From positions 1 through 64,000 of the forward strand of contig JAOTOM010001580.1 in assembly GCA_034440615.1 (NCBI GenBank): 64,000 nucleotides of DNA. Direction: 5' to 3'. Below the pieces are notes generated by a model. The model was not told the origin of the DNA. It searched no databases and saw only the letters and a program-made list of their open reading frames with translations. The DNA comes from Ashinkailepas kermadecensis (Eukaryota; Arthropoda; Thecostraca; Neolepadidae). Of the stretch, positions 19,140 to 32,519 are shown one piece after another. The stretch's first letter is position 1. Every line of letters starts with the position of its first letter. Position numbers and translations under genes: made by a program.

Positions 19140-22100
19140 TGCAGACACCCACCACTGAATTCTTGCTCCAATGGAATACGAGGACACTCATATCCCATTG
19201 GGCAGAATTCCAGGAATATATCATCAAAAATAAACCATTGGTAGCCGCCGTCCAGGAGACCCGATGGCGCGACAACGACCCATATAATTTTAACATCCAT
19301 GGCTATTCTCTCTATACCAACAACGTAAATTCTACACACCGCGGCGGCGGGGTTGCTCTATTTATCTCAGACACCCTCCTTCATCGTCAGATCAACATTG
19401 CTAATAACCTACATTTTGTAGCTGTTTCGGTACAAATTGCACAACTGGAGCTCACTATACTCTCTCTTTACCTCCCACCTTCTCTCACACTATCCTTATC
19501 TTGTGTGACCGACCTTTTCGGCCTCCTTCCTCACCCTTGTTTGGTGTTGGGTGACTTCAATGCCCATCACCAGGCTTGGGGCTGCCACTCCACATCACCT
19601 CGCGGACATCACATCGAAACTCTCCTCAACACCCACAACATGGTCTTTTTAAACGACCAAACACCCACACACAACACCGACATCGCCCCTTTCCGTCTAT
19701 CCGCCATTGACCTGTCTTTGGCTACAGCCTCTATTTCACCCCTCTTCTCTTGGCATGTTCAACCCGATCCCCACTTTAGCGATCATTTTCCCATTCATAT
19801 CATGCTTGAACGCTCAGCCCAAGCTAGAGATTACTTATTTCTACCCCGCTGGAATGTTCGCAAAGCGAAATGGCCAACTTTTTCCCAAGAAATTGACACC
19901 GTCTTTCCTCCGCATTCACACCCCCCAATATTAGCCCTTCTTGACACCATACTACTCGCGGCAGAAAATCATGTCCCCCACACTCGTCGCTCCCCCGGTC
20001 ATCACCACGTGCCGTGGTGGAACGACGAGTGTCAACGCGCCGTCGCTCGGCGGCGGCGGGCTGAGCGAAAATTTCGAAAAACCTTACCCCACAAAACATG
20101 TTAGAAGCCCGCGAGGAAAAAAAACGTTGCCAGCAGACTATCCTAGCGGCCAAAAAACACAGCTGGCAACTTTATTCAAACTCGTTCAATCGATTTACGC
20201 CCATCGGCCCAATTTGATCCAAAATTCGCTCTTTCACAAATGGCAGATCCCCACGCCGCGGATTCCCACAATTGACAATTAACCATCGCAGCATCACAGA
20301 ACCCACAGACGTCGCGGAACACTTTGCCACCTATTATGCTGACATCTCCTCAAATACACAATACTCACAACACACCACCGACTTCTTACGAACCACTCTC
20401 GCCACCTGCAACTTTACCTCGGCCAGCACTGAACCATATAATGCCCCATTTGCTCCCTATGAGCTAACCTTATCCCTTTCCAAAGTAACCAACACTTCCC
20501 CTGGCCCTGACCAATTGGCATACCCCTTCTTCCAAAATCTATCCGACGCCGGAAAAGAAAATCTCCTCTCAGCACTAAATCAATTATGGACTGACGGCAC
20601 TTTTCCCCCTTCCTGGTCTATTAGCACTATCATTCCTATCGCTAAACCTCGCAAACCTCGCGACCTTCCCTCTAGCTATCGACCTATCTCCCTCACTAGT
20701 TGTGCCTCTAAAATCTTTGAGCTCATGGTCAATGGTCGACTCAGAGTACACCTCGAAAACAACAACATTCTCTCCCCCTTTCAAAGCGGATTCCGACCCC
20801 GACACAGCACCGCCGACAACCTCTTCCAATTAGTTGATTCGATACAGCGCGGCTTCATGAAAAAATATGAAACCGTCGCACTTTTTCTCGACTTGAAATC
20901 CGCATTCAATAAAGTACACAGTTCGGCCCTCCAAATCAAATTACATCGTATTGGCATACGAGGCAGAATGGCAAAATGTATCTCCAACTTCCTCGCTGAT
21001 AGAACATTCACCGTCCGCTGCGGCAATATCCATTCTCGGCCCCAAAAACTCGATCAGGGCGTCCCACAAGGCAGCGTGCTATCCCCCACCCTTTTTCTCA
21101 TCATGATTAACGATGCACTCGCCGACCTCCACAACATAGCCCCCTGCCTAAAATACTCCATTTACGCCGATGATCTGGCCATATGGTGCACGCACCGTTC
21201 GGCAGACAAAGCAAATTATCTTATGCAGCGCGCCATGAATCAAATTGATTCCTGGTGCTCCCTTTGGGGACTGCAAATCTCCCCCGCAAAATCCGTCACA
21301 ATGCTTTTCTCACGGCTCCACACGTACATCCCACCTACTACTCCGCTCCGCTATCGCGAACAAATTATCCCCCTCCAAACCACATTCACATATCTTGGCA
21401 TCATACTAGACAAAAGTCTTTGTTTCGGCCCTCAAATTGCTTATCTAAAACAACGCTGCGCAAAACGGCTAAATCTCCTGCGCTGCATCTCCGGTCGCGA
21501 CTGGGGTGCAGACAGGGCTACCATCAACACTATGTATATCGCTCTGATTCGTTCCGTCCTGGAATACAATGCGTTTATCTTCGATCATATATCTCCGTCA
21601 CACATCACAACACTTGAACGCATACAAAATCACGCTCTTCGCCTCATCACCGGAGCACACCGCACTACCCCCATTACTAGTCTCCGGGCTGAGGCCCACC
21701 GCCCCAGCTTACAACACCGCAGAACACTCCAACTTGTCAGATACCACTTTCGGACCACAACACAGCTCAACCACCCTGCTACCCCCGCACTCACTAAACC
21801 TCCCTTCATACTTACCTATAATAGGAACAAACACAACATTGGCATACATTTGAAACATGTCCTTACTCTCGCACTCAAATTCCCCAAGGTAACCCTCGGC
21901 AAATTCCCTCCCCTTCTCCCCTTTTGGCACATGTATCACCCCAAGCTTGAATATCTCTTCCACCAAAACAAAAAATTACTTTCCCCCATCGAAACCCAAC
22001 AAACATTTTTCGAATATCAAGCCGCCCACCCCCATCATACATACTTCTACACAGACGGCTCCCGTACCACCGACGGTACGGGAGCTGCTTGGTGCGGTGG

Positions 22101-22794
22101 ACCGAGCTTTGGCCAAATAAAATTAACACCACATCACTCGGTTTACACCTCAGAACTAGTCGCAATCTACGCCTGTCTACACCACATCATTCAACACCAC
22201 ATCTCCACACCAACCATCATCTGCACCGACTCACGTTCTTCCATCGACGCTCTCGCAGCCATACACTACACCACACACCCCACACTCCACGCTATCCGGG
22301 AACTCTATCACACACATCATGTCCACCTTCACCTCACACTGCTCTGGATCCCTGGCCACATGGGGATTCCGGGCAACGAGCGGGCAGATGAGCTCGCACG
22401 TCGAGCCATCGATCTCCCACCCACCCCCAGCCTCCCAGTCCCCCCCCTGTGACCTTCTATCCCTCACCAACAGATTATTCAACACATATCTCCAGGCATG
22501 CTGGAATCACAACACTACTCACTTGCACCACATAAAACCCCTTCTCGCCAAATGGCCCACTTCCAGACAACTCACGCGCTCACACGAGATCCACCTTGCT
22601 CGACTCCGACTCGGGCACACGAATCTCACGCATAATTTCCTCTTTGATCGACCTCTCCGCGCTCCGCCCTGCCAAACATGTGGTGTTCGTAACACTGTGG
22701 AACATTTCTTGCTTATTTGCCCAGCCTACCAACTACAACGTCGCCCACTTCTTACCTACATGGCGCAAAATCGTCTTCCACTTTCACTACCAAG
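19139..22794 (+). pseudogene. ORF2 of LINE copy 2: EN, RT, RNase H
   Basis: The endonuclease is intact here (LQWNTRT, VQETRW, GDFNAHH, SDHFPI). Frame is lost by a 1-nt deletion near 20078-20085, a Trp-to-TGA change follows at 20215-20217, then one long frame (20272-22452) carries the whole RT (GPDQLAYPF, LFLDLKSAFNKVH, GVPQGSVLSPTLF, YADDLAIW) and RNase H (YTDGSR, TSELVAIY, CTDSRSS, GNERADELA). An extra C in the C-run at 22439-22447 shifts the frame before the CX2CX7HX4C knuckle. The last codons (LPLSLPS) run into the inserted TIR element at 22795. Confidence 0.92.
22058..22085. repeat. RNase H hairpin, copy 2
   Basis: Identical to the 11-bp stem / 6-nt loop at 6361-6388 of copy 1. Confidence 0.85.
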
Positions 22795-23440
22795 CAGGGG
22801 CGTCGATTTGTATCCTTTTGCGGGGGCCATGGCCCCCGCAATGCTGATCTTAGCCCCCCCCCAATGTTGATTTGGGCCCCCTAATAACCCATGCTATTTT
22901 TATGCTGATAAAAAGCTAAAGTAAAAAAGAAGAAAAACACTGCGTTAGGTACATATAAAACTTAGTTGATGTTAACCAGCACATTTTGTACTGAAAAAGA
23001 ACAGATTTGGATTAGATAGTGGACTGAGTATCCAACTTTTGCAACACAATTCAAAATGATGTGCAAAAAAAACAAAATAGCTAGATTTCCCTCCACTGTG
23101 CACGGAAAACTTACAGCATAAAATGCTAAGATTCGCTGATGATGCATTTTAAACCAGATTGTCTTTTTAAAAAATGTTAAGCCACAAAACAACAATTGGA
23201 TTGTCATACTGATGTTTGTACACACCACCAATGGCAAAACCACAGCATATGAGCTTAAACAGGAAGAAATCCATTCTTAATTTCCAGTCATTGTCAAACT
23301 TGCATTGTCCAGTGAACAACAATGACAATCATCATTGAGATTGTGGATATGCAAACTATAATTATCTTCAGCAGCCCACCTATCACACCATCAGCTTGAT
23401 ATTTACCTAGGTACCTACCTACATGCCCAATGACAACGCA
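22795..23440 (+). mobile_element. CAGGGGCGTCG-ended element, 5' part, copy a
   Basis: Begins CAGGGGCGTCGATTTGTATC and continues with C-runs, TGCTGATAAAAAGCTAAAG, and AGTGGACTGA. Homologous to 24048 and 24570. No matching inverted right end is seen before the next copy, so this is a one-ended fragment. CAGGGGCG starts are common for hAT-type elements; the superfamily is not proven here. Confidence 0.65.
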
Positions 23441-24047
23441 TGCATTCAATATTGATATGGGGAAAAACGAGAGCCATGTGTGGGCAAATCTGCCAGCTTG
23501 CGATACCATGACAGAGAAAAGTCAGCAAGAAGCTGCATGGCCACTGCATTATAATTGGTATTCCTAAAAGAATAAAAACGAAAGCTATGACTCACATGAC
23601 TTTTAAGCAAACCTTACAGTCATACAAGACCAATGCTATACAAGAAATAGCCTTGACAAGACCAATGTCTCGTACGCCGCAAAAACACCATTATTAAACG
23701 CCGCAAAAATACAATTATTTTAAAAGGTACACCAAAGTTCGCATTCAAACTTGATGACGTCACAGGTTTTTATTCGTATATTGCAGAAATTGGTAGCATC
23801 AGGCAAGTTTCAATTTCACTGCACATGGGTGGGGGAGTGATTTTTTCAGGCGTACCGGACCACAGAGGTCATTTGCGCCACCTTTGAAGCGAGTACGTTA
23901 CATGTCTGACTATAAAAGCGGGTGTTTGCGATCAGGGTGCAGGCATGTGGACGTTTACGTAAAGGGAATTGTACGTTATAGTTTGTGTGATATTTTAGGC
24001 GCTGAAGGCGGGGCTAGGATGGGGACATCCCCCTAATGTCTAGATGG
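23441..24047. other. Unassigned sequence between element copies
   Basis: AT-rich DNA without a recognisable gene. It holds one GATGACGTCA (about 23753) and a short direct repeat (GCCGCAAAAACACCATTATT / GCCGCAAAAATACAATTATT near 23680-23720). Confidence 0.4.
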
Positions 24048-24483
24048 CTGGGGCGTGGATTTGTATCCTTTTGTGGGGGCCAGGGCCCCACCAATGTTGA
24101 TCTTGCCCCCCCCAATGTTGATTTGGGCCTCCCCAATAACATATGCTATTTTTATCTGATAAAAAAGTTGAAGGAAAAAAGAAGAAAAACACCATGCTAG
24201 GTACATAGAAAATGTAGTTGATGTTAACCAGCACATTTTGTAGTGAAAAAAAAAGATTTGGGTTAGATAGTGGACTGACTTTCCACCTTTTGCTACAAAA
24301 TTCAAAATGGTGTGCACAAAAACCAATTGTCATTGTCAAACTTGCATACAATCCAGTCCCGTGAACAACAATCAGTTATCATTGAGAGTGTGGATATACA
24401 AACTACAATTAACCTCAACAGCCCACTCATCACACTATCAGCTTGATATTTGCCTGGTACCTAGGCACCTAGGTACATGCTGC
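24048..24483 (+). mobile_element. CAGGGGCGTCG-type element, copy b (internally deleted)
   Basis: Starts CTGGGGCGTGGATTTGTATC, a mutated version of the terminus. It matches copy a through GTGTGCAAAA, then jumps to the TTGTCAAACTTGCAT part that copy a has about 250 bp later, so an internal segment is missing. Confidence 0.65.
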
Positions 24484-24568
24484 AGAAAGACTTAGAAGAG
24501 CTTGTGAAGTGGTCGAAAAAAATGGCAAATTAAATTAAATTTTGATAAGTACAAAATCATGCATGTAT
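24484..24568 (+). mobile_element. Scrap of a CR1-like LINE (RT region)
   Basis: Matches the plus-strand equivalent of 58180-58262: it encodes a degenerate LQKDLEELVKWSKKMA...DKYKIMHV, the segment after the RT catalytic motif in CR1/L2-like elements. It is cut by the CAGGGGCGTCG element starting at 24570. Confidence 0.7.
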
Positions 24569-24569
24569 G

Positions 24570-25274
24570 CAGGGGCGTCGATTTGTATCCTTTTATGGGG
24601 GCTATGGCCCTACCAATGTTGATCTTGCCCCCCCCCCCATGTTGATTTGGGCCCCCCCCCTCAATAACCTATGCTATTTTATGCTGATAAGAAAGCTAAA
24701 GGGAAAAAATGAAAAACACCATGCTAAGTATTGATGTTAACCAGCACATTTTGTACTGAATAGAAACAGATTTGGATTAGATAGTGGACTGACTCCACCT
24801 TTTGCTGAAAAATGTAAAATTGTGTGCAAAAACAAACAAAATAGCTCGAATTCCCTCCACCGTGGAAGTACAGCTTACATCTTTCTGGGTTGGTTGGTTG
24901 GTTATTTGGGTTTACGGCCGCATTGACTGCGTTGGTCATACAGCGCCCATACAACTTTTCTTGTTCCCACCTTAAAGCACAATAATACCCAAAAGTTTCT
25001 GACAAACATTTACAACCATGTTCACAAAAAAATATTTTTTTTAAATTCAAAATCAGCTTATGTTAGGTTAGGCTCGGTTAGGTTTCTTTTTTAAGTCAAC
25101 TAAGTTTTCTTTGTTCCTAACATGGTGTTTTTCATCTTTTTTTCCTTTAGCTTTTTTATCAGCATAGAAATAGCATAGGTTATTGGGGGGGGGGGGGCAA
25201 ATCAACATTGGGGGGCCAAGATCAACATTGGTGGGACCATGGCCCCCACAAAAGGATACAAATCGACGCCCCTG
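24570..25274 (+). mobile_element. CAGGGGCGTCG foldback-type MITE, complete copy
   Basis: Both ends are CAGGGGCGTCGATTTGTATC in inverted orientation, and the arms pair for about 150 bp (to AACACCATG), apart from C-run length differences. Length is 705 bp, with no transposase. It contains a SINE scrap at 24888-24965. The flanking 8-mers do not match, so no target-site duplication is evident. Confidence 0.82.
24888..24965 (-). mobile_element. SINE 3'-tail fragment
   Basis: On the minus strand: GGGCGCTGTATGACCAACGC, then CGTAAACCCAAATAACCAAC and CCAACCAACC. This is the same tail as the SINE at 37499-37576 and close to the tail of the tRNA-derived SINE. Confidence 0.65.
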
Positions 25275-27059
25275 TGTGTTAGGTAGATTTAAGGACCAGC
25301 GGAAACCGTTTGGGGCCCTGGGGCTCAACACAGGCACCTATTTTGTCGGTACCTTGCACAAAATTATACTACTATTAGCATCCAAGAAGTCACAACTCGG
25401 GACACGTCATTCAAACCACGAACAAATTACATACTCATTGATTTTCTAAATACAACGTATTCATTCTAATTTGGCTAGAGGCACTCGCTTACCTATATGG
25501 TGTTCCCAAAACTTCGATTTCGCACAAGATATAAATACGTGTTAGGGAGGGTAGCTCAAGCAACACCAAGCCGGCGGAGGTTGGGGAAATGGGCGGTGTA
25601 GATGGTGGGGAGCCACAACACCAACACACTGGCACACAAATGCATAGACGAGAGTTCAGCCAAGTTAAGTGAGCTTAGTTAAGGTCTTCTTTCACACAAC
25701 CCGAAGCAACGACCAGATAACACGCACACACCACCGCAACCAGCACCTCCACCCCACATTCCCACACCCCCGCACCCGCACCGACGGCAGAGCCGCCGCG
25801 GGCCGCCCCTACATAATATCATTGTAAAACACCACATGAAGCACTATCCAATGTTGAAGGCGAATGTTTGGACAGTTGACTGTATGACCACAGGCTGGAA
25901 ATATGGGAAAAATGAAAGTACAGCTAGGTTTCATGCTGTTTTGGGGTTATTGTCCAGTGAAGCAGAATGTGGGCGATTACCTACGCGAGCCTTCCAACTA
26001 ACAAGGTACTTCAGATATGAAGTCAGTGGAGCATTTGTACTGCAAACAGCATGGTAAAATGAAAACAGAAACACCCCACGTTCGCAATCGGAACTCGGGC
26101 CACAGCAGAACATCTAAATGGATAGTAAAATGAATATGAGGTGCAGTTCATGGGTATCACATTCTATTTGTGGCCTTTTACTAATCATTCGGCCAATGGG
26201 GAATTCACTTTAAACGTCCGGATCATTCAGGACGTCCTGACCTCCGGGGTACTACTGTGCGACGCCGATGAATATATGCATCCCAACCCAGATGTAGGAG
26301 GTCGAAAGAAAGATATATCGGCACCGAACCAAGAGACCCACCGAAGTTCAAAGAGCTTGCCTAATCCGGGTATAAATGCAATGGTTGAGTTATATTGGCA
26401 ATTTTGGTCAAGTCGCAAAACAACGGGATAGTGCCTAGCGCACAGAAAAGCTGGAAGGGAGACAAAGTCTAGTTCGTTGCACAGACGAAAAGAAGGTCTT
26501 TGCTCCCCGTAGTCTCGGATAGGCCACTATTGAAGAAAAAAACAGCGAGATGACATTTCATGTATTAACATATCATATCATTTCAATCGGGCGGAGTTGA
26601 ACGCAAGGCAGTTGGAGATCGAGTGGAGAGATGGCTGATAGGTCACTGAACGGACTGCGATCGAAGAGCGAAGCGGAGGTTGGGGTGAATTTTCCCCGGC
26701 CCGATCTTGTGTGTGGTGATGTAGGTGTGTACCGTGAATGCTTTGTTTTTATAACCTGGAAAACCCCCAGGGTAAAAAAAAAAAACAGGCGCGAATCTAC
26801 TTTCGGGAGAAGCCATGCGTTTTTACCAGATTGCGATGGCTGCCGGCTGCCCCACCTACCTAGAGATGCAACGAGTGCAGCTAATTAATGGTGTGTGTTG
26901 TGGGTGAACGAATGGTCAGTTGAGCGAACAGATGAGTGGACGACCAGTGGAACGAACAGACAGACGAACAAGCGAATGAACGAACGGTTGGATTTCGTTG
27001 AAAGTATACCGAGGAAAAATGTCCTAAATTTCGTGGGTTAGACCTGCAGCCTTGATAAA
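25275..27059. other. Unassigned region
   Basis: Small plus-strand frames at 25836-26057 and 26141-26431 and one at 26631-26888 match no family I know. 25560-25815 is CA-rich and could be a retroelement 5' part. 26890-26990 has degenerate GAAC/GAACGA repeats. Confidence 0.35.
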
Positions 27060-28250
27060 ATATAGAACGAGTTATGTCACCAAATGCCCCCCTCCCCCTG
27101 AAGGATTGGGCTCCCAAGAATTGTGTCGATGTCCCAAAAATCGCACTGGGCACATAAGTTCGCGTCGGGACCCCAGAATTCGCTTCGGGGCTCCAAATAA
27201 ATACAGCGGGCAACACCAAATTCACAGCAGGCCCGAAAATTTGCGCCGTGGCCGCCAAAATCGCGCTGGAGCCCAGCTAAGTACAACGTGTCCCGCAAAC
27301 TCAAACCGAGCCCTCAAAATATCGCGCTCGGAACCCAAAATTCCTGTCGGTAGTCCCAAAAATTTGAGTCAGAGTATCAAAAACCGCCGTCGGGGCTTTA
27401 ACAAATTGGCATAGCGTGGCCCCTAAAAATCGCATCGGGACTTGGCAAAATCAAACCGGAGCACTCCAAAATAAGGAGAGATTTCGAAAAATATATGCCC
27501 GAGCCAGGTATATCGCTCCACAGCCCCAAAAATACGACTAGATGCCTTCAAAAATCGCGTACGGCCCCGAAGAAGCGTACCGAAGCTAAAAAAATATCCG
27601 CGGGACACAAACATATGGCGCCGGGGCCCCAAAAATCAGGCCGAAACTCGGACTTTTAACAATTCAGGAAGAATCAAAAATGCTTCGGGCACAGAAAACT
27701 GGCGTCGGGTGACTCCGAAACTACGCGCCTGGGCCCGAAAATTCTTGCCGGGAACCCGAGAAATCATACCAAGATCCTGCTGGGGTCCCAGAAATGTGCG
27801 TCAGGAGCCCTAAATAAACACAGCGGGACCCTAGGAGCACAACGGGAGGCCGAAAATGCACACCGGCCCTCCAAAGCGTATCGAGCTTCGCAAAAAGCGA
27901 AAAGATCTTAACACATGCGTTACACCTCTAAATAAACACACCGGGAGCTTAAAGAACACATTGGAGGTCCTCAAGGCACACCAGGGCTATGCAACCGCAT
28001 TGGTCCTCAAAAACAGACTGGGGCCATCAAAAACTACATGGCCCTATATAAGGAACAAAAAGACCGTGCACTAAATACACACCTTGGGGTCTTCGAAAAT
28101 GTGCCGGTATCTCACAAATATTGTTTGTGCACAAAAAAGCAACAAACCCCAAACAAGACCCGGGGTCTAAAAAATGTGCCATGTCTATAAAGAAAAATGG
28201 ACTGCAGCTCGAAAACACATCCGTAGACGAAGAAAAACGCAACGTTCGGT
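27060..28250 (-). repeat. Left arm of copy A, degenerate ~30-bp repeats
   Basis: Units such as CCCCAAAATCGCG and CCCGAAAATTTGCG spaced roughly 28-34 bp, complementary to the right-arm units. Small frames here are by-products. Confidence 0.7.
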
Positions 28251-29639
28251 AGCCAATCTGGGAGCATATTTAATCAATGAGATGGGGGCATTAGGATTGA
28301 AATCCGTTGACTAAGAAGCGGTTGTGGTAGATTTGGCTCCTCCACAAGACAATTAAGTTGGTCACTAATTATTTTATTACAAAATATATAAGGGCCCCTT
28401 TGAATAAATCCTTATTTGAATAAATCTTTATTAAAAAAACCCGATTTGAATAAATCGTGGTCAAAATCCGGGAAGTTTTTTTTAATGGGGGTAGGTGTCC
28501 CCCTTCAAATCCTTTTTACTCCCCCAGCGCAAATCCGATGTACGCCACTGATCACCATAGGCCTGTTAAAATCTGAAATTATTGGGGAGGGGGGGGGGGG
28601 GCTTACACCCCGCCCCAGTATGTAATGTTCCACCCCTGCCAACAGGCATTTTATCCCTCCAGCCTAAAAAATAGTGCCCTAGGTATGGGGACTTTCAGAA
28701 ATTGTGCCAAGTCAGGGTAGGTTGGCGTGTTTTTTTTTATCCGTGACAAACCGACTCAGCACGCTTTTGCTCCTAAGCCTAGAAATCCTGGCGACGCCTA
28801 TAAGTGTATGAACAGGGGAGGGCAGAGGGGTCATGCCCCTCATCCGCACGCACTTCATGAAAGCTTAGCAGTGCTGCTATGACGATGCATAGTAAGAGAC
28901 AATTTCAAAAGGAACTTTGGCCCCCTCCCACTTTTTGTAATGTTTATTCGCTTCTGGTAACGCCAATGGCAGTGAATATTAAGTCACAAAATCTTCACCA
29001 TCCAACTCAGCATGTGCGATTTTTCCTAAGCTCTTTTGTGGTTGATGTTCCTGAAGAAGGTGCAAGGATTTGATATGATTTTTACAGTTACACGTGTGAA
29101 CAGAAAAATTACAAGTCGAATACACAAATACGTCGATTGTGCATGAGACTTGTCATTAAAAGATGCTATTGAAAATGTTGTTTACTGGCAGTAGTATGTA
29201 AGTTTGTAATAAGTGTGCCCCAGAGCTTGAATAAACCCTGTTCTTACCTTGATGGTGCGTTTTCTTCAGCCTTTCATGAGTCATCGGGATCACATAGGCA
29301 CCAACCTACATTGGAAATAAACATATTTTGTTAAAACTTTAACTTCTTGCTTAGTTTTGTTTCCAGTATGGGATACAGCGACATGACACGTAACTTTTAT
29401 TGTGAAAATACCAATTACACGCTTATATCACTATGCGTATTATCCAAATTTCTGACAATTTGGAATGAAACGTTTTAGCGCATGACGCGGTTTTTCATTT
29501 GCAGGCATAAATGTGCCGCGAGTGCTGCATGAATGGCGAGTAAAACATGCTAGTCGTGATCACCCGACACATACAAATATATTTACACACTATTCGGTGT
29601 TGTTGCTCAGTCTTAAAACGAACCATTTAAGCATGTTAA

Positions 29640-29855
29640 CTTACCCGTTCTTTCAAGTAGGTTTACGCGATTTTTAACTTTCACTTACTCAGTAGTTGGC
29701 GCTCGCTTACCGATGCTGATGTTTATTTACCCGGCGATATACTTGTAACAGTCATAATATTACCCGATGTTGTTTATTTACCCGATGTTGATGTTCATTT
29801 ACCCGATAGTATCATATATTTACCCGTGTTAGTGTTTATTTACACGGTTTCGGGT
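29640..29855 (+). repeat. Degenerate TTTACCCGATGTTGATGTT repeats
   Basis: At least seven TTTACCCG-like cores (TTACCCGTTC, TTTACCCGGCG, TTACCCGATGTTG, TTTACCCGATGTTG, TTTACCCGATAG and others) at 20-35-bp spacing. Confidence 0.6.
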
Positions 29856-30648
29856 GTTTTCCTACCATGAATTTAGTGTATGGCTACTCGGGATTCTTGT
29901 TCAAAATAAACCAGTCTAGTGTATAACAGCACAGTCTCAAAACGAATCGATTTTGCGTGTTCTTTTAACCCATCCTTCAGGCGATCGTGCCATGGTAAAA
30001 GTACACCCATAAAAGTTACACAAACCGGTTCGTAATCGAAAAATCAGACAACATCCAAACAATTGTTCACAACCGAACCAACAGGTGCCCAATGACAATG
30101 CCAAACTAACATGAACAGATTTCATTTTACACCACGTAATATAAAGGTAACAACAGATATACATTTCGCACCTTGACGTGCATCACAAATAAACATACCC
30201 AAACAGCGCGGCAACACATGCCACCTGTGAAGCGTTCTCAAAATGCATTTTGTTGAAGCGCTGTTGCAAAGCGTATTTTTTTACGATCCGCTCAGCATGT
30301 GCATGACATCAGCCATATCCATAAATCGTTGTTACAGCGTCGGCAGGATGAAGTGTCGACGAGGCATCTTCCAAACTAAACAATGGATGTGTTCTGCTTC
30401 ATCACGTACGAATGCACCACCACATGAGCGCTGTGCACATGAAAAATCGACAAGAACTCTTCCAAATAAATGAAATAGATTTGTTCTGCTTGAGCACGTC
30501 AGGCATACCACCACACGAGCGACGGCCAAACGAATCGTTTACAAGGCAAGTTCCCAAAAAACGAAATATACATATCTTCTGCTTTCACACATCAAATAGG
30601 TAAAAGTGCACCACCTCATGAACATCCGTCACCGGTCAATGCTTACTC

Positions 30649-30690
30649 AGTGGGAGATAGTACACAGGAGACAGTGTACTATCTCCCACT
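30649..30690. repeat. Perfect 17-bp-arm hairpin
   Basis: AGTGGGAGATAGTACAC and its exact complement, separated by AGGAGACA. It resembles a snap-back insertion or a small palindromic element. The flanks show no gene for which it could be a terminator. Confidence 0.9.
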
Positions 30691-31813
30691 ACTTCCACAC
30701 GACTTGGGCAAGCAGCTTCACACCATTGTCGATCTCAAGGATCACATAAAAAAAGAAAAAGAAAAGGCATTCCAAACCCCTTTGCCTTGCGACCATACCT
30801 GATATTGAGCACAGAGTGGGCTATGATGTACCCCATCATAGCCTCTACGTTGTCGTCCACTGCCATGATGACGGCTTCGTCCGCCACCAGCTGATAGCAG
30901 ACTCCTTCCTTAACACGCGCCCTGGAGGCAGTGGCGTCGCCGCGAAATTCTTCCAGGGGGGGGGGGGCAATGTTGATAGGAGGCCTCCTGCTCTTCGAAA
31001 GGGGGCCTCCACTGTGTTAGTGCCTCCTATTGCTTTTTAGGCTCTTAGTATGGTTCCCGAATGGGGAACATGATTTCATATCGATGTCTTGTTTGTTCTT
31101 GGCATGGTGCATCATTTACGCAAAACGCAATAGCAGAATCTTTTTTTCGCTGAGAACTGAGCCACACCAGGGTATAAATAAGCAAATGTGCATAAAAACG
31201 TCAGTGCCAAAATAAACCAATATCTTTATGCTTTATCGACGAGAAGAATCTTCCCGCTGGCCTCTAGATTGCAGCGAGCTGGTGGAGCTGGTGCTGAGCA
31301 TATCTTAAAGACATCTCCCATTGATCAACCCACTTCTATGTCCACCAAGTTTAACTGAATATAGCAAGGTTCGTCACTACTGTTAGTCATTCCCACCAGC
31401 TTGATCTCATAAACAAGCTTAAACGATCATTTCTCAGTCCTAGGACGACAATTTCGCGAAGGTGACAACGAGAAGTGGATTGAATTGGTTTTCTGACCGT
31501 CATCTTAAGGATTTATTTCTTTTTATAACATTTGGTGCTGGCCGCAAGGCACTTGGCACAGAAGCTAAAATAACAAATCCTCCGCAAATAAATCCACGGC
31601 AAGAACAAGCATTGAACAACAATTCATCAATGGCTATGCAACAATGTAACAATGACACTGCATAAATGATGCAAAACCTTCAAATTCCACGCCGTCACGC
31701 CCATGGTTTTCGCTGTGCTGTACCCTTTTGTAAATTATATCGTTGAGAAGGTATTGAAGCTGGAAAGCTCTAATCATACAGGCTGTAATCAGAGAAGACA
31801 AGTTTGTAGGAAG

Positions 31814-31827
31814 AAAATACATTTAAA
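31814..31827. other. Empty target site for the SINE present in copy B
   Basis: AAAATACATTTAAA here corresponds to AAAATGCATTTATA, which is duplicated around the SINE at 54505-54671; the sequence on both sides aligns without a gap. Confidence 0.85.
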
Positions 31828-32519
31828 AACATCATTTCTCCCATTTAATATGGGCCATCGGTGTTGTTTTGTATGCTTGTGAGGGGGAATTTGCCTCATC
31901 AATGTTGGCTTTGTTCCATGGGCGTATGTTTCTGAAAATTATTGGGGGACCAGTGACGTACCTATATTTGCGTCAAGGGGAGGGGGAGGGGGAAACGTAT
32001 TTGGAGGGGGTCCACCTACTCAATAAAAAGTCTTCCGATTTCGACCACTATTTTGTCAAAGGGGACCTTTTTAAATAAAATAATTAGTGACCAACTGAAT
32101 TATCCTGTCGAGGGGCCTAATCTACCACTATCGTTTCTAATTCGTCGGATTTCAACCCTAGCTCCCCCACCCTGTTCGAATGTATTCTTTTGGTATCCCT
32201 TGATAAGTCACCTCGCACTGCTGAAATTACACCTACACAAATCACTTTAAAATGTAAAATTTCCAGATTTCAGACATTCCAGTTCATAGTACCCGGTCGC
32301 CACGACGCCAACGTTAGTGCACGTGCACACCCATCTTGCGCATTCGGCGCATTCGCCACACTTCGTGCGATGCTACGGATTCTGCTGGGCCTCCTACGCT
32401 TTGCTAATTGCTGCCACATGATATGACTTGCGCCATATCTGACGTGTGAAATGCTTCGTATGGGCGTTCGTTGCGACAATTCGATTAATGAAATTCGATC
32501 ATTGGTTCCCTACTTCCCA

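Larger units (their letters stand above)
16986..22794 (+). mobile_element. I-like LINE, copy 2 (3' truncated by a TIR element)
   Basis: Closely similar to copy 1 along most of its length, with the same three 5' units, ORF1, TAATG junction and ORF2. It breaks off in the last ORF2 codons, where CAGGGGCGTCG begins. The 3' UTR and poly(A) are missing, and no continuation was found to the right, so the insertion was followed by deletion or rearrangement. Confidence 0.92.
28281..31300. other. Centre of copy A with extra inserted DNA
   Basis: The part 28280-28556 is an inverted copy of the 31952-32170 segment (TAAAATAATTAGTGACCAAC and the CAGTGGCGTAC end at 28540-28556). The rest is not in copy B. 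It holds TTTACCCG repeats (29640-29850), a perfect hairpin (30649-30690) and a CAGTGGCGTCGCC terminus at 30929 followed by a G-run. No gene recognised. Confidence 0.45.
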
